From assembly GCA_028289185.1 (NCBI GenBank), contig JAQGGV010000046.1, forward strand, positions 1 through 27,170: a stretch of DNA of 27,170 nucleotides. Direction: 5' to 3'. Below the pieces are notes generated by a model. It saw only the letters and a list, made by a program, of their open reading frames with translations, searched no databases and had not been told where the DNA came from. This DNA is from Candidatus Saccharimonadota bacterium (GTDB lineage: Bacteria; Patescibacteriota; Saccharimonadia; Saccharimonadales; Saccharimonadaceae). Shown piece by piece: positions 20,298 through 27,170 of this stretch (the first letter of the stretch is position 1; each line of letters starts with the position of its first letter). The position numbers were made by a program, and so were the translations under genes.

Positions 20298-23200
20298 CTA
20301 GTAATCACTTTCTAGGTACCAACCCACTAAGTCAAGCGTTGAATTGGCGGTCGTATTGTTGGATATCCATATCGTGGGGGCGAGAAACGCGGTATTTGCA
20401 GGTAGGGCTGACGAAATAGAACCTGACGTAACAATCCCTGTCGTGAGGTTCTTTACGCGATAGCCGATAGAACTACCGTTTGGTGCGGAATATATAGCTA
20501 ATTCATACATGTCAGTTGCATTCACCGCGAAGTTTGACCCGAGGTCAGTTGCAGATGGTGTCCCACCAATTGAAGTGGTTGTAAACTTCCAGTTACCAGT
20601 ATTCACATTTATGGCCATACCTACCCTGTGATTTGATGCGCCAACAGCAAGTGGATCAATGTTGCTAATGGAACCAGAAACATCACTTGTAAGACCGACA
20701 AAGGCGTAATTACTAGTCGAGGTCGCACTTAGCCCGAAGTGTACCGTATAGAAGAAGCCGCCTAGCCCAGCCGAATTGCCCCGCCACACCATAGAGCTTG
20801 TTTGATCTTGATACACGCTAGAGGCAGTTGTCGTACCTGTCGAGTACTGTGTACGGCGTACCGAACTCATGAGGTTTGTTGTTGCAGGTGATGGTATCGT
20901 ACAGGTGGCGGCTGAGCCGATCTTACCAATATTTGGAACTGTTCCAATAGTGCTCGTTAAGGCAGCTGCACAACCAGCACCACCACTACCAGCACTTGAA
21001 AGCGCAACATGGCTAAAGCCAAGACTCGATTGCAACGGTGTCGCCGCATTCGTTGAATTCTCAAATGTTGGCATTGTTCGACCAGCGATATTTTTTGCAT
21101 AAATCTTGAGATTATCAGTTGCTGGTGCGGACGGGTCAGAAGTAGCTGATCCATTAAGCTGCAACCCCCCTGACTGGATGTCTAGACCCAAGTCCCAACC
21201 AGTACCGACATACGCTGCCGTTTCCTGGCCACTACCCGGACTCGTTGGGCCCTCGAGTTTGATACCATAGAGCGTCTGGCCACTACTCGCGCCATTTGCT
21301 GCTGTGATACGCAGTCCGTCGACAATTGCACTCGCACCAGCGCCAATAGCAGAATCAATCCGCAAACCTGCTCCTTCACTGCTTGCTTGTACACCGCCTG
21401 TATAGAGCACATGGAGCGCATTTTGGTTATTTGCAACAGACTGGTTGGTCGCGTTATCGATAGTTACAAGATCAGTATACTGGCGATCGCTAGCAGAAAT
21501 CTTCAGGCTGTTATTGGTCGTGTCAGCATTCAGCAGCGTATTTCCTTGACTATTCTGTACGGCAAAAGCAGAGGTCAAGTCGGATATAGGTTTGATTGCA
21601 ACTTGGCCCGACGAAGTAACCGAGAGTGGCGAAAGTGCGAACTGGTCACTCAGAGGTGACGGCGTGACATCCATATTAACCGCATAGCCGAAACCTGGCG
21701 TAGATATATACGCAGGCCACGTGCTAGGCCACGTGCCAAATGTACCTGCTGCGTAACTATTAATTGTTGCTCCGTCGGTAGGGGCAGCGAGGTTCATGAT
21801 TGTTGCGTTGTTATCGACTGCTATAACCAGCCAGTAGTACTGGCCAGCGGTAACTGTCGCTGAAAGTGGCGCACTGACCCAGCTATTCGCCGTCACGGCG
21901 ACACTACCGGAAGATGCTATGCGGCTGTCTGGCGCATAGCGAGTGCCTGGTGTCGTTGCATCTGAGTATATTGCTGCCTGGATATTGCCAGCCGCACCTG
22001 CTCCAATACGAGTATTTATGCCGGTCACGGTACCTGTTGTAGCCGCCTGCACGAGTGTCGCAAGGACATACCCAACCCTGTTGGTATCGGTTGTTGCCTG
22101 GAAGGTGGCGGGGCCACTTTTGGTCGAGCCCGTCGCGTAACTACCTAGTTTCAACTTGTTACTATCACTTCCATCAATACCGATAAAATACTGGTTGGAG
22201 CTGTTGGAAAGCGCAAGTGATGCATCACCTGTACTACCCTGGTATATATTGAGTGTCGGTGTGGTATCGGTATTGGATTTGGCGACCGTAACTAGATCAT
22301 GCGCCGTATCAGCGTTGAATAACAGCGTCCCGCTTGTATCCTGGATCTGGAAAATATGTTGCGAATTGGCTACGCCTTGGATCTTTGTATTACCATACTG
22401 ATCAATAGAAAGTGCGCTCGAATTGAACTGATCCGTGACAGTACCTGTTGCAATATCCATGTTTACCGCCCACCCACGAGTACTCGCAAAAGAGCCACCA
22501 GTCCATGAGGGGCTTTCCCATGTGCCATATGTCCATGTTTTAGAGCCACCGATAGAAATTCCGTCCGAGGCAAAGGTATAATTTACCGCTGTTGTGTTAC
22601 TACTCAAGTTATAAGCGATCCAGTAATACTGTCCTGCTGTCACTGTCTGGCTACTGATGGCAAAATCAACCCAGCTATTCGCCGTCGGTGTTACGCTACT
22701 CGATGCCGACATGAGCACGCCCGGCGCCGTCTTTGATCCATTATCTGCATATAGCGCTAATTGAGCGGTGCCAGCAACGGCGCTACCAAAGTGTGCTCGG
22801 AGTTTCGTTACAGATCCTGTACCTGTCGCTTGGACTAATGATGCCTGCGCGCGGTTTTGGTTTCCAGAATCCTGACTAGCACTGTAGGTCGAATAACCAG
22901 CAGTGAAGGTACTCGCCGAAGCGCCCAGCTTGAATTTGTTATCTGTTGCATCAAGCCCCAGATAATATGTATTTGTCGCGTTACCAAGGGATAGTGTGGC
23001 GTCACCAGTTGATGCCTGATTTACAACAAGCGTTGGCAGCGTCCTGCCATTAATCGCATTAATCGATGTTGCATTTAGTGATGTATCCACAGTTAGGATT
23101 GGGTTTGATCCCGCATCCTGAACTTGGAATGCACCTGCCGTGTTGGCTTCGTTACGGAAGACAGCCGGACCAGTACGAATTACTTGGTACATAACTGCAT

Positions 23201-24500
23201 CATCGAATTTCCAAGTCCCTGCCGTTGTTGCGCCAGCCCCACGAACGGTCAGACCAAGTGTTGCATAGGCGGTACCAGCTGGTACAGTATGTACCCACGA
23301 TTTCGTCACGTAGCTTGTTCCAGGATTTGTATAATCTCCGTCGCTAAAGCCAATAGTCGCGCCACTTGCGTTAAAAAATTGGACATACAGCCCGGCCTGC
23401 CCCGTTGTTGTGGCCGAGGTTTTTATTTTGACAGATGTATACAATTGATCACCCGGTTGCACTGCAATCTTGCGCGAATTGATGTCATACGTCGACGAGG
23501 TCGATGACATCACATACTTGTACTCGTTTTGCCCAGAATAAGGATCATCAGTTGCAGTCGATGTATTGCACGCTATCCATGCGCTACAACCAAATTCAAA
23601 GCTTGGGTTAGATATCAAGTTGGCCCCATATCCCACACCACTATCAACGATTCCATACACATTGGCATTTGCCCGAGCGACAACCAAAATGTCATTTGTA
23701 TCACTTCCCGGTGTGACGCTTCCACCGCTGCTTCCACTTGCCGTCAAACCAATATGGATGTTGGTGCCATCGGAGTATAGAAAGCCTCCCGTTCCACCAC
23801 TTTGCAACGTATAACTGCCAGTCGTCCCCTGTATGTTAAAGCCCAGGATTTGGCTGTTCGCCACCGTCTCAGTGCTGTTGACAACCAGCTGACCGTTAAA
23901 GGTGTTGGTCGTGCCACTGCTAAAAGTGTTTGACGTATCATTACGAGCCAAACTTGATCCATCGATACCGTCCACCTGATCGGCGTTGAATGCGTAGCCT
24001 GACGCCCCAAATGGTGAACGTGGCGACATAGCGCCCTCGGTCCAGGACTCACAGCCATTTGATGTACAGGTGGCTGTCGCTGTTGATGGTAATTCTACCT
24101 CTAGGTACATCGGATACGTTCCAGACGAAAACAGGCTTGGACTAAGCGTTGCAACATCACCCAACTGGACACTAAACAGCCCGTTCGTCACCGTTACTTG
24201 CTGTCCACTAGCGTGGTCGCGTGTTTCAGTCCAAAGTGCCGATCCACCAGATAACCCACTAAACAACCTGAATTTCATGCTGTACGTGCCGTTTGGCTTG
24301 ATATTACCACTGCTATCCGTCAATCGCCCTTGAAAGTTAATCTTGTACGGAACCGTCTGCGTTGCATGGGCAGAATTGGCATAAATAAACGGTGTAATAA
24401 ATACAATAAACAACCCTATAGTGAGGGTTTTTAGTAGGCCGATATGGTGGAATAGGCCGGCATACCCGAATTTTGCGGGTTTGCCGTCGATTTGGTGCAT
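20298..24500 (-). CDS. 1400-aa modular secreted surface protein with tandem ~260-aa repeats
   Basis: The N-terminus has a hydrophobic segment (about 25-40) ending ANSAHA, a signal peptide. Residues 50-175 carry the NFQGRLTDSSGN domain seen in CPR exoproteins and a Ser/Thr/Gly-rich stretch follows. Residues 293-440 (NLISNPSFEFGCSAW...) resemble a carbohydrate-binding jelly roll of the CBM4/9 kind. A module then occurs twice in tandem at 457-715 and 716-977, with a third partial start at 978 (AFQVQDA, IFQIQDT, AFAVQNS). Each copy contains a TAGQYYW core. GRTLPT (485-490) and GRTMPT (1140-1145) flank the region. Residues 1210-1400 look like a phage tail-fibre-type receptor-binding domain, ending YLESDY. 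There is no C-terminal membrane anchor or sorting motif. It is started by AGAGGT 6 nt before ATG. Adhesion or host binding is a reasonable inference. Confidence 0.9.
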   Translation of the reverse strand: MHQIDGKPAKFGYAGLFHHIGLLKTLTIGLFIVFITPFIYANSAHATQTVPYKINFQGRLTDSSGNIKPNGTYSMKFRLFSGLSGGSALWTETRDHASGQQVTVTNGLFSVQLGDVATLSPSLFSSGTYPMYLEVELPSTATATCTSNGCESWTEGAMSPRSPFGASGYAFNADQVDGIDGSSLARNDTSNTFSSGTTNTFNGQLVVNSTETVANSQILGFNIQGTTGSYTLQSGGTGGFLYSDGTNIHIGLTASGSSGGSVTPGSDTNDILVVARANANVYGIVDSGVGYGANLISNPSFEFGCSAWIACNTSTATDDPYSGQNEYKYVMSSTSSTYDINSRKIAVQPGDQLYTSVKIKTSATTTGQAGLYVQFFNASGATIGFSDGDYTNPGTSYVTKSWVHTVPAGTAYATLGLTVRGAGATTAGTWKFDDAVMYQVIRTGPAVFRNEANTAGAFQVQDAGSNPILTVDTSLNATSINAINGRTLPTLVVNQASTGDATLSLGNATNTYYLGLDATDNKFKLGASASTFTAGYSTYSASQDSGNQNRAQASLVQATGTGSVTKLRAHFGSAVAGTAQLALYADNGSKTAPGVLMSASSSVTPTANSWVDFAISSQTVTAGQYYWIAYNLSSNTTAVNYTFASDGISIGGSKTWTYGTWESPSWTGGSFASTRGWAVNMDIATGTVTDQFNSSALSIDQYGNTKIQGVANSQHIFQIQDTSGTLLFNADTAHDLVTVAKSNTDTTPTLNIYQGSTGDASLALSNSSNQYFIGIDGSDSNKLKLGSYATGSTKSGPATFQATTDTNRVGYVLATLVQAATTGTVTGINTRIGAGAAGNIQAAIYSDATTPGTRYAPDSRIASSGSVAVTANSWVSAPLSATVTAGQYYWLVIAVDNNATIMNLAAPTDGATINSYAAGTFGTWPSTWPAYISTPGFGYAVNMDVTPSPLSDQFALSPLSVTSSGQVAIKPISDLTSAFAVQNSQGNTLLNADTTNNSLKISASDRQYTDLVTIDNATNQSVANNQNALHVLYTGGVQASSEGAGLRIDSAIGAGASAIVDGLRITAANGASSGQTLYGIKLEGPTSPGSGQETAAYVGTGWDLGLDIQSGGLQLNGSATSDPSAPATDNLKIYAKNIAGRTMPTFENSTNAATPLQSSLGFSHVALSSAGSGGAGCAAALTSTIGTVPNIGKIGSAATCTIPSPATTNLMSSVRRTQYSTGTTTASSVYQDQTSSMVWRGNSAGLGGFFYTVHFGLSATSTSNYAFVGLTSDVSGSISNIDPLAVGASNHRVGMAINVNTGNWKFTTTSIGGTPSATDLGSNFAVNATDMYELAIYSAPNGSSIGYRVKNLTTGIVTSGSISSALPANTAFLAPTIWISNNTTANSTLDLVGWYLESDY
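21570..22355 (-). repeat. Second copy of the ~260-residue coding repeat
   Basis: This encodes residues 716-977 of the 1400-aa protein. It shares with the first copy, in the same order, xFQIQDxSG, STGDASLALSN, GIDGSDSNKLKLGS, TLVQAATTGTV, LYSD/IYSD, VTANSWV, TAGQYYW and AVNMDV...SDQF. The copies are similar in protein but visibly diverged in DNA, so this is an old duplication. Confidence 0.8.
22356..23132 (-). repeat. First copy of the ~260-residue coding repeat
   Basis: This encodes residues 457-715 of the 1400-aa protein: AFQVQDAGSN, STGDATLSLGN, LGLDATDNKFKLGA, SLVQATGTGSV, LYADNGS, PTANSWV, TAGQYYWIAYN and AVNMDIATGTVTDQF. It aligns with the second copy without large gaps over its length. 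Confidence 0.8.
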
Positions 24501-24564
24501 CGATTGACCTCTGTTTTTTGTTTGTTTTTGTATTAAGCGCTTTTTACGCTAATCTACGTCACTC

Positions 24565-24573
24565 ATTTTAGCA
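24565..24573 (-). promoter_or_regulatory. Possible promoter inside the surface cluster, before the 1400-aa gene
   Basis: TGC-TAAAAT (hexamer 24565-24570) is an extended -10 in the 113-bp gap upstream of the 1400-aa gene. TTGCAT lies further upstream at 24586-24591, but with only 15-nt spacing. The leader would be about 58 nt and would carry AGAGGT. Confidence 0.4.
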
Positions 24574-24613
24574 TTTTTAATGCTTATGCAACACCGAGCG
24601 ACCTCAAGGATGA

Positions 24614-25492
24614 CTACTTCTTGTGTTTACGGCGGCGTCTGATGATAAACCATATAGCTAGACCAAGGATTACAATAGCCGAAAGAATGGTGAAAATAAG
24701 TGTTCGCCATATACCCGTCACAATGAACACCCATTTGTACGCGGTTGCGGTTCCGGTCGTCACAGTCAGTTTGTAAAACCCTATCTGATCGGATGGTACA
24801 TCGAAGTCCATTTGGCGTGTGCGGCCCGAGGTGATGAGCGGACTCTGCTTTTTGACGCTACTACCCCATGGTGAAACGGCAAGCGTCACATCCGCGAAGA
24901 ATCCACTTTGCGTATTGGAATCGGCCATGTTTTTGATTGACACACTGCCGTGGATATCATTACTAAACTGGAAGAATGGTAGGTTAAAATCGGTAATCGC
25001 AGTGTTTCGTGGGCCAGGCTTACCGTTCTGAAAAATCAGCAGCGTCCCGACACGCACGGCCGGTGTAATCGCGAGTGGGTGTGGCGTCGTTTTGTTGGTC
25101 ACAAATATACCTGCCAGCACGTCGCCATCTGGCAGCTTGCTACTATTGACCGTAAAATACAGCCGCACTGCCTCGCGTGGGCCCAAGTCGAACTCCTTTA
25201 AATCAGGCACAAGCGCCGTTTTGACATAATCGGCGTCATAGAATTTAAGTGAGCCCTGATCATCAATTTGCGTAAATAGCTGGACGGACGTGTCGAGCGT
25301 AACGGTTTGCTTGGATGGGTTGGACACGTCGATAAAGCCTTTTTTGATCTGATTTGGCTGTAACGTTTCGTTGTACAAAAGCGGGCGGACCTGCATACCA
25401 ATGGCGACGTCCGTCGTTGCTGCGTGCGCCACTCCGCCAGTGAGTAGTGGCAATGTGAACAGCACAGTCAGTGCGAATATAAATTTTCTCAT
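24614..25492 (-). CDS. DUF916-like surface protein with C-terminal membrane anchor
   Basis: DUF916 (WxL-interacting) proteins of Gram-positives bind peptidoglycan and partner surface proteins. The 292-aa product has a cleavable signal peptide (GGVAHA before about residue 25) and a first beta domain with VRPLLYNETLQPNQIKKGFI and SNPSKQTVTLDTSVQLFTQ. This matches the general DUF916 arrangement (NPS-type motif, then ...FDLGPREAVRLYF). A second beta domain follows at about 165-255. A TM helix at about 263-284 is followed by the basic tail RRRRKHKK. Its ATG overlaps the stop of the 231-aa gene as ATGA. The 1400-aa gene follows after 113 bp. The likely role is anchoring neighbouring secreted proteins to the cell. 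Family assignment is moderate, topology strong. Confidence 0.85.
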   Translation of the reverse strand: MRKFIFALTVLFTLPLLTGGVAHAATTDVAIGMQVRPLLYNETLQPNQIKKGFIDVSNPSKQTVTLDTSVQLFTQIDDQGSLKFYDADYVKTALVPDLKEFDLGPREAVRLYFTVNSSKLPDGDVLAGIFVTNKTTPHPLAITPAVRVGTLLIFQNGKPGPRNTAITDFNLPFFQFSNDIHGSVSIKNMADSNTQSGFFADVTLAVSPWGSSVKKQSPLITSGRTRQMDFDVPSDQIGFYKLTVTTGTATAYKWVFIVTGIWRTLIFTILSAIVILGLAIWFIIRRRRKHKK

Positions 25493-26184
25493 GGAATTGT
25501 CGTCGCCGTTATCGTCACGGTGTTGGAATAGCTACCAGTTGCCTGAGCGGTTGTAACATCAACCCTTCCTTGCAGTGAAATGCTATCTGTTGAACCACCG
25601 CCAAAACCACTGCGCGAATAGAATGTTGTGGCGCTACCTGGAATCGCAGCGTAGTTGTAGTTGGGGCTAGTGCCCCATTTACCTGGGACGCTTGGTCCAG
25701 AGGTAATCGTCAGGCCAAGCCCTTTTGTTGTGCCTTCGCTCCAGGCCGTTGGCGTTGTAATGTTACCGCCCGTCATTGCGGGAATCGTGTCGGTTCCTTT
25801 GAGCAGATCGTGATCCTGGTTAATCGCCAGATTGTAGCTCGGGGCGTCCGTCAGAACCTGGTAACTGAGAGCTACCGTCGACGATGAACCAGCCGTCAGT
25901 GTACCAAAGGAAACTGAGGGAGTTAAATTGGTCAACTGAATTGCCTGGTCCAATTGCGCAACGTAGCCATAGGTCAGTTTGTAGCTAGAGCTGTTGGTAG
26001 TTCCGATTGCGTTCTCGCCGCCACTGACAACCATTTTGTAGTTTGTCGAGGCCGGTGATCCGCCAAGTGGCCCACCGACAGAGGCGTCAATCTTGTAATT
26101 CGAACTGGAAAAACTATCGGCAGCAGTAATAGTACTAGTAGCCACGACTAATAGCGAAACAACGATAACAATTCGGCCAATCAT
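25489..26184 (-). CDS. Small secreted beta-rich protein (WxL/pilin-like position in cluster)
   Basis: The 231-aa product has a signal peptide (about 1-22, ending TITAADS) and no other membrane segment. Residues 23-80 contain three related short units, SSNYKID, STNYKMV and SSSYKLT, at 27-33, 46-52 and 65-71. The rest is Ser/Thr/Gly-rich, low in charge and predicted beta, closing with TGSYSNTVTITATTIP. That ending is reminiscent of WxL-domain and spore-coat-U-like secreted proteins, but no WxL tryptophan motif is seen. A TACAAT (26216-26221) lies upstream; AAAGG is too near the ATG to be a standard ribosome-binding site. It overlaps the DUF916-like gene by 4 bp, so the two products are probably made in fixed ratio. 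Confidence 0.85.
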   Translation of the reverse strand: MIGRIVIVVSLLVVATSTITAADSFSSSNYKIDASVGGPLGGSPASTNYKMVVSGGENAIGTTNSSSYKLTYGYVAQLDQAIQLTNLTPSVSFGTLTAGSSSTVALSYQVLTDAPSYNLAINQDHDLLKGTDTIPAMTGGNITTPTAWSEGTTKGLGLTITSGPSVPGKWGTSPNYNYAAIPGSATTFYSRSGFGGGSTDSISLQGRVDVTTAQATGSYSNTVTITATTIP

Positions 26185-26215
26185 CCTTTTTTAATCCCTG
26201 TTCTCATCTCACGTT

Positions 26216-26221
26216 ATTGTA
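26216..26221 (-). promoter_or_regulatory. Possible internal promoter of the surface cluster
   Basis: TACAAT on the minus strand lies 31 nt before the ATG of the 231-aa gene; TTCCTG 17 nt further upstream is a partial -35. It would allow the last four genes to be transcribed apart from the first two. Confidence 0.4.
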
Positions 26222-26235
26222 TCACTATCTGTTAA

Positions 26236-27009
26236 TTACAGGAAAAGCGCGAGCAGAACGGTTGCAACACCAACGACGCGAAAGAATATACGAAATGCTA
26301 GTATACGTCCTGCACCGGCTAGCGCGGGCAGTAAAAATCCAGACGTCGCACGAGCGAACCAATCAACGATGATTGCCGCCACACCAAACACCGACAGTAC
26401 AAGCCCAGCCACCAGTACTCCACCGCGTACAAATGATAATTGCGACTGACTCGCCTGCTGATTATCAATCTTGATATTTAGCCATTGGCCAATTGAGCTC
26501 AGGTTGTTGTCGAGCGATGGTGACAGCGGTGATTGCGATTGCGGGGTACTGTCTGTCGACCCAACTTTTGAACCATTTTCCGATACATTTGTTGACGTCG
26601 GACCGGCAGCTTTGGCAGGTTCATACGTGACTACCAGACTGGCTTCGCCATTTGTAACTCCACTACAGTTACCAACTGCAGACAGTTTAATTGCATGCGT
26701 ACCAGTGCCAATTGTTACGTCACTTGCGTACGTCGTCGCCCCTGAGCTGAGCGGAATTTGAGTGCTGTAATTATTATCGACGTACACCTCAATCTGGTTG
26801 GCATTGCCGACTGTGCCCGTAAAGTGAACAACTGGATTATTCACCGTTCCATCATGCGCTGGCTGTACTATCGTAACCACAGACTGGTTACATAGCTGAG
26901 CTTTGATGGTACTCTGCGCAAATGTCATCGGCGCAAACAAAAAAACCGCAACGAACATCACGGTAATGATAGTAACCAAGCGTTTAGCGGCGACGGCGAT
27001 ACCAAGCAT
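26236..27009 (-). CDS. Ig-like extracytoplasmic protein with C-terminal membrane spans
   Basis: The 257-aa product (from the ATG at 27007-27009) has a signal segment ending APMTFA at about residue 31. A beta-sandwich Ig-like domain at about 43-140 follows (VVTIVQPAHDGTVNNPVVHF, VEVYVDNN-type strand, SAVGNCSG, SLVVTYEP). A Ser/Pro/Gln-rich linker leads to two or three hydrophobic helices from about residue 196 to the C-terminus. It is therefore held in the membrane at its C-terminal end. The start is chosen for AGGA 7 nt upstream; it overlaps the upstream gene by 26 bp. The ATG at 27039 is a less likely alternative. The partner role in the surface cluster is inferred. Confidence 0.85.
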   Translation of the reverse strand: MLGIAVAAKRLVTIITVMFVAVFLFAPMTFAQSTIKAQLCNQSVVTIVQPAHDGTVNNPVVHFTGTVGNANQIEVYVDNNYSTQIPLSSGATTYASDVTIGTGTHAIKLSAVGNCSGVTNGEASLVVTYEPAKAAGPTSTNVSENGSKVGSTDSTPQSQSPLSPSLDNNLSSIGQWLNIKIDNQQASQSQLSFVRGGVLVAGLVLSVFGVAAIIVDWFARATSGFLLPALAGAGRILAFRIFFRVVGVATVLLALFL

Positions 27010-27170
27010 ACAGAATTCCTGCCAGAACAATGAGTACAAAGATAATCGGCAGGAAGCGCGGCATGATCAGAACATAGCCACTTTTTGTCAGCGACTGGTC
27101 TAGAAACTTCTCGGTTGTTTGCACGTTATAAAAGCCGAACCATGGCGCATCATTCCACTGCAAACTACTC
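26984..27170 (-). CDS. C-terminal end of a membrane-anchored surface protein (partial)
   Basis: A frame open from the right edge encodes 61 residues: SSLQWNDAPWFGFYNVQ, a polar stretch (TTEKFLDQSLTKSGYV), one transmembrane helix (LPIIFVLIVLAGILYAWY) and RRRR followed by TAA at 26984-26986. The helix plus polyarginine end matches the architecture of the DUF916-like protein in the same cluster. The rest of the gene lies outside the window, so its size and domains are unknown. The downstream 257-aa gene starts 26 bp before this stop, which indicates an operon. It is not listed as a full ORF because both its start and upstream part are missing. Confidence 0.8.
   Translation of the reverse strand, partial: SSLQWNDAPWFGFYNVQTTEKFLDQSLTKSGYVLIMPRFLPIIFVLIVLAGILYAWYRRRR

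Noticed and set aside
20298..24500. Prophage tail module
   Set aside because: Although the 1400-aa product has tail-fibre-like parts, it has a signal peptide and its neighbours are exported or anchored proteins; no capsid, portal, terminase or baseplate genes are present.
1..27170. UGA recoding (as in Gracilibacteria/Absconditabacteria)
   Set aside because: TGA is the natural stop at mutM, the HAD gene and the 231-aa gene, each at an overlap with the next start codon, and no conserved gene requires reading through TGA.
1..27170. CRISPR array, tRNA/rRNA genes or insertion sequences
   Set aside because: No regularly spaced direct repeats, no cloverleaf with CCA-type 3' end, and no transposase or terminal inverted repeats were noticed on reading the gaps between genes; a covariance-model scan would be needed to exclude small RNAs.

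Overview
This is a roughly 48-49% GC, gene-dense chromosomal segment that looks like a Candidatus Saccharibacteria (TM7) or closely related Patescibacteria/CPR genome. The grounds are product style rather than a database match: a clusterless family-4 uracil-DNA glycosylase, a short TruB, a DHH-like protein with a polyproline tail, an S20 with a lysine/alanine-rich tail, an RNase J with Gln/Asn-rich tails, and a CPR-type block of large secreted surface proteins. TGA is used as an ordinary stop (mutM, the HAD gene, the 231-aa secreted protein), so this is not a UGA-recoding lineage. I saw no tRNA, rRNA, CRISPR array, insertion sequence or prophage module.

Layout. 1-1695: the N-terminal two thirds or so of an FtsK-type DNA translocase, minus strand, running off the left edge. 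1845-2400: an unrecognised plus-strand gene with its own promoter and terminator. 2465-5880 (minus): RNase J, then further upstream a 161-aa hypothetical protein followed at 1-nt spacing by a family-4 UDG. 5995-7677 (+): a secreted or anchored subtilisin-like protease, convergent with a single-pass membrane protein (7674-8708, minus). 8776-10893 (minus): polynucleotide phosphorylase. 11061-11376 (+): a 69-aa arginine-rich orphan protein followed by a perfect 16-bp hairpin. 11400-12062 (+): a PgeF/YfiH-family protein, convergent with a PMT-type protein mannosyltransferase (12059-13456, minus). 13507-14475 (minus): rpsO and truB. 14498-15181 (+): a PIG-L/LmbE deacetylase, divergent from truB across a 22-bp gap. 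15185-16834 (minus): the degenerate DHH protein. 17028-17417 (+): rpsT. 17547-19910 (minus): an overlapping HAD hydrolase-mutM-holA operon. 19932-27170 (minus): a surface-protein cluster encoding a C-terminally anchored protein (partial), an Ig-like multi-span membrane protein, a small secreted protein, a DUF916-like anchored protein, a 1400-aa modular secreted protein and a 120-aa single-pass protein.

Function. Two themes stand out. One is RNA and genome maintenance: RNase J, PNPase, TruB, S15, S20, UDG, MutM, HolA and FtsK. The other is the cell envelope: protease, PMT, PgeF, PIG-L and the 7-kb surface cluster. The surface cluster is the best candidate for an undescribed system: a repeated, lectin/CBM-like 1400-aa exoprotein encoded beside two membrane-anchored partners, with a protein mannosyltransferase elsewhere in the window that could glycosylate it.

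Regulation. Start-site architecture falls into two classes. rpsT, pnp, RNase J, the 1400-aa gene and several internal operon genes have Shine-Dalgarno sequences. About ten genes (rpsO, truB, LmbE, PgeF, PMT, HAD, the 161-aa gene, the 344-aa gene, the protease and ftsK) instead have a -10 box only 6-9 nt before the start codon, which predicts leaderless mRNAs. Three convergent gene pairs overlap or abut at their stop codons with no terminator between them.
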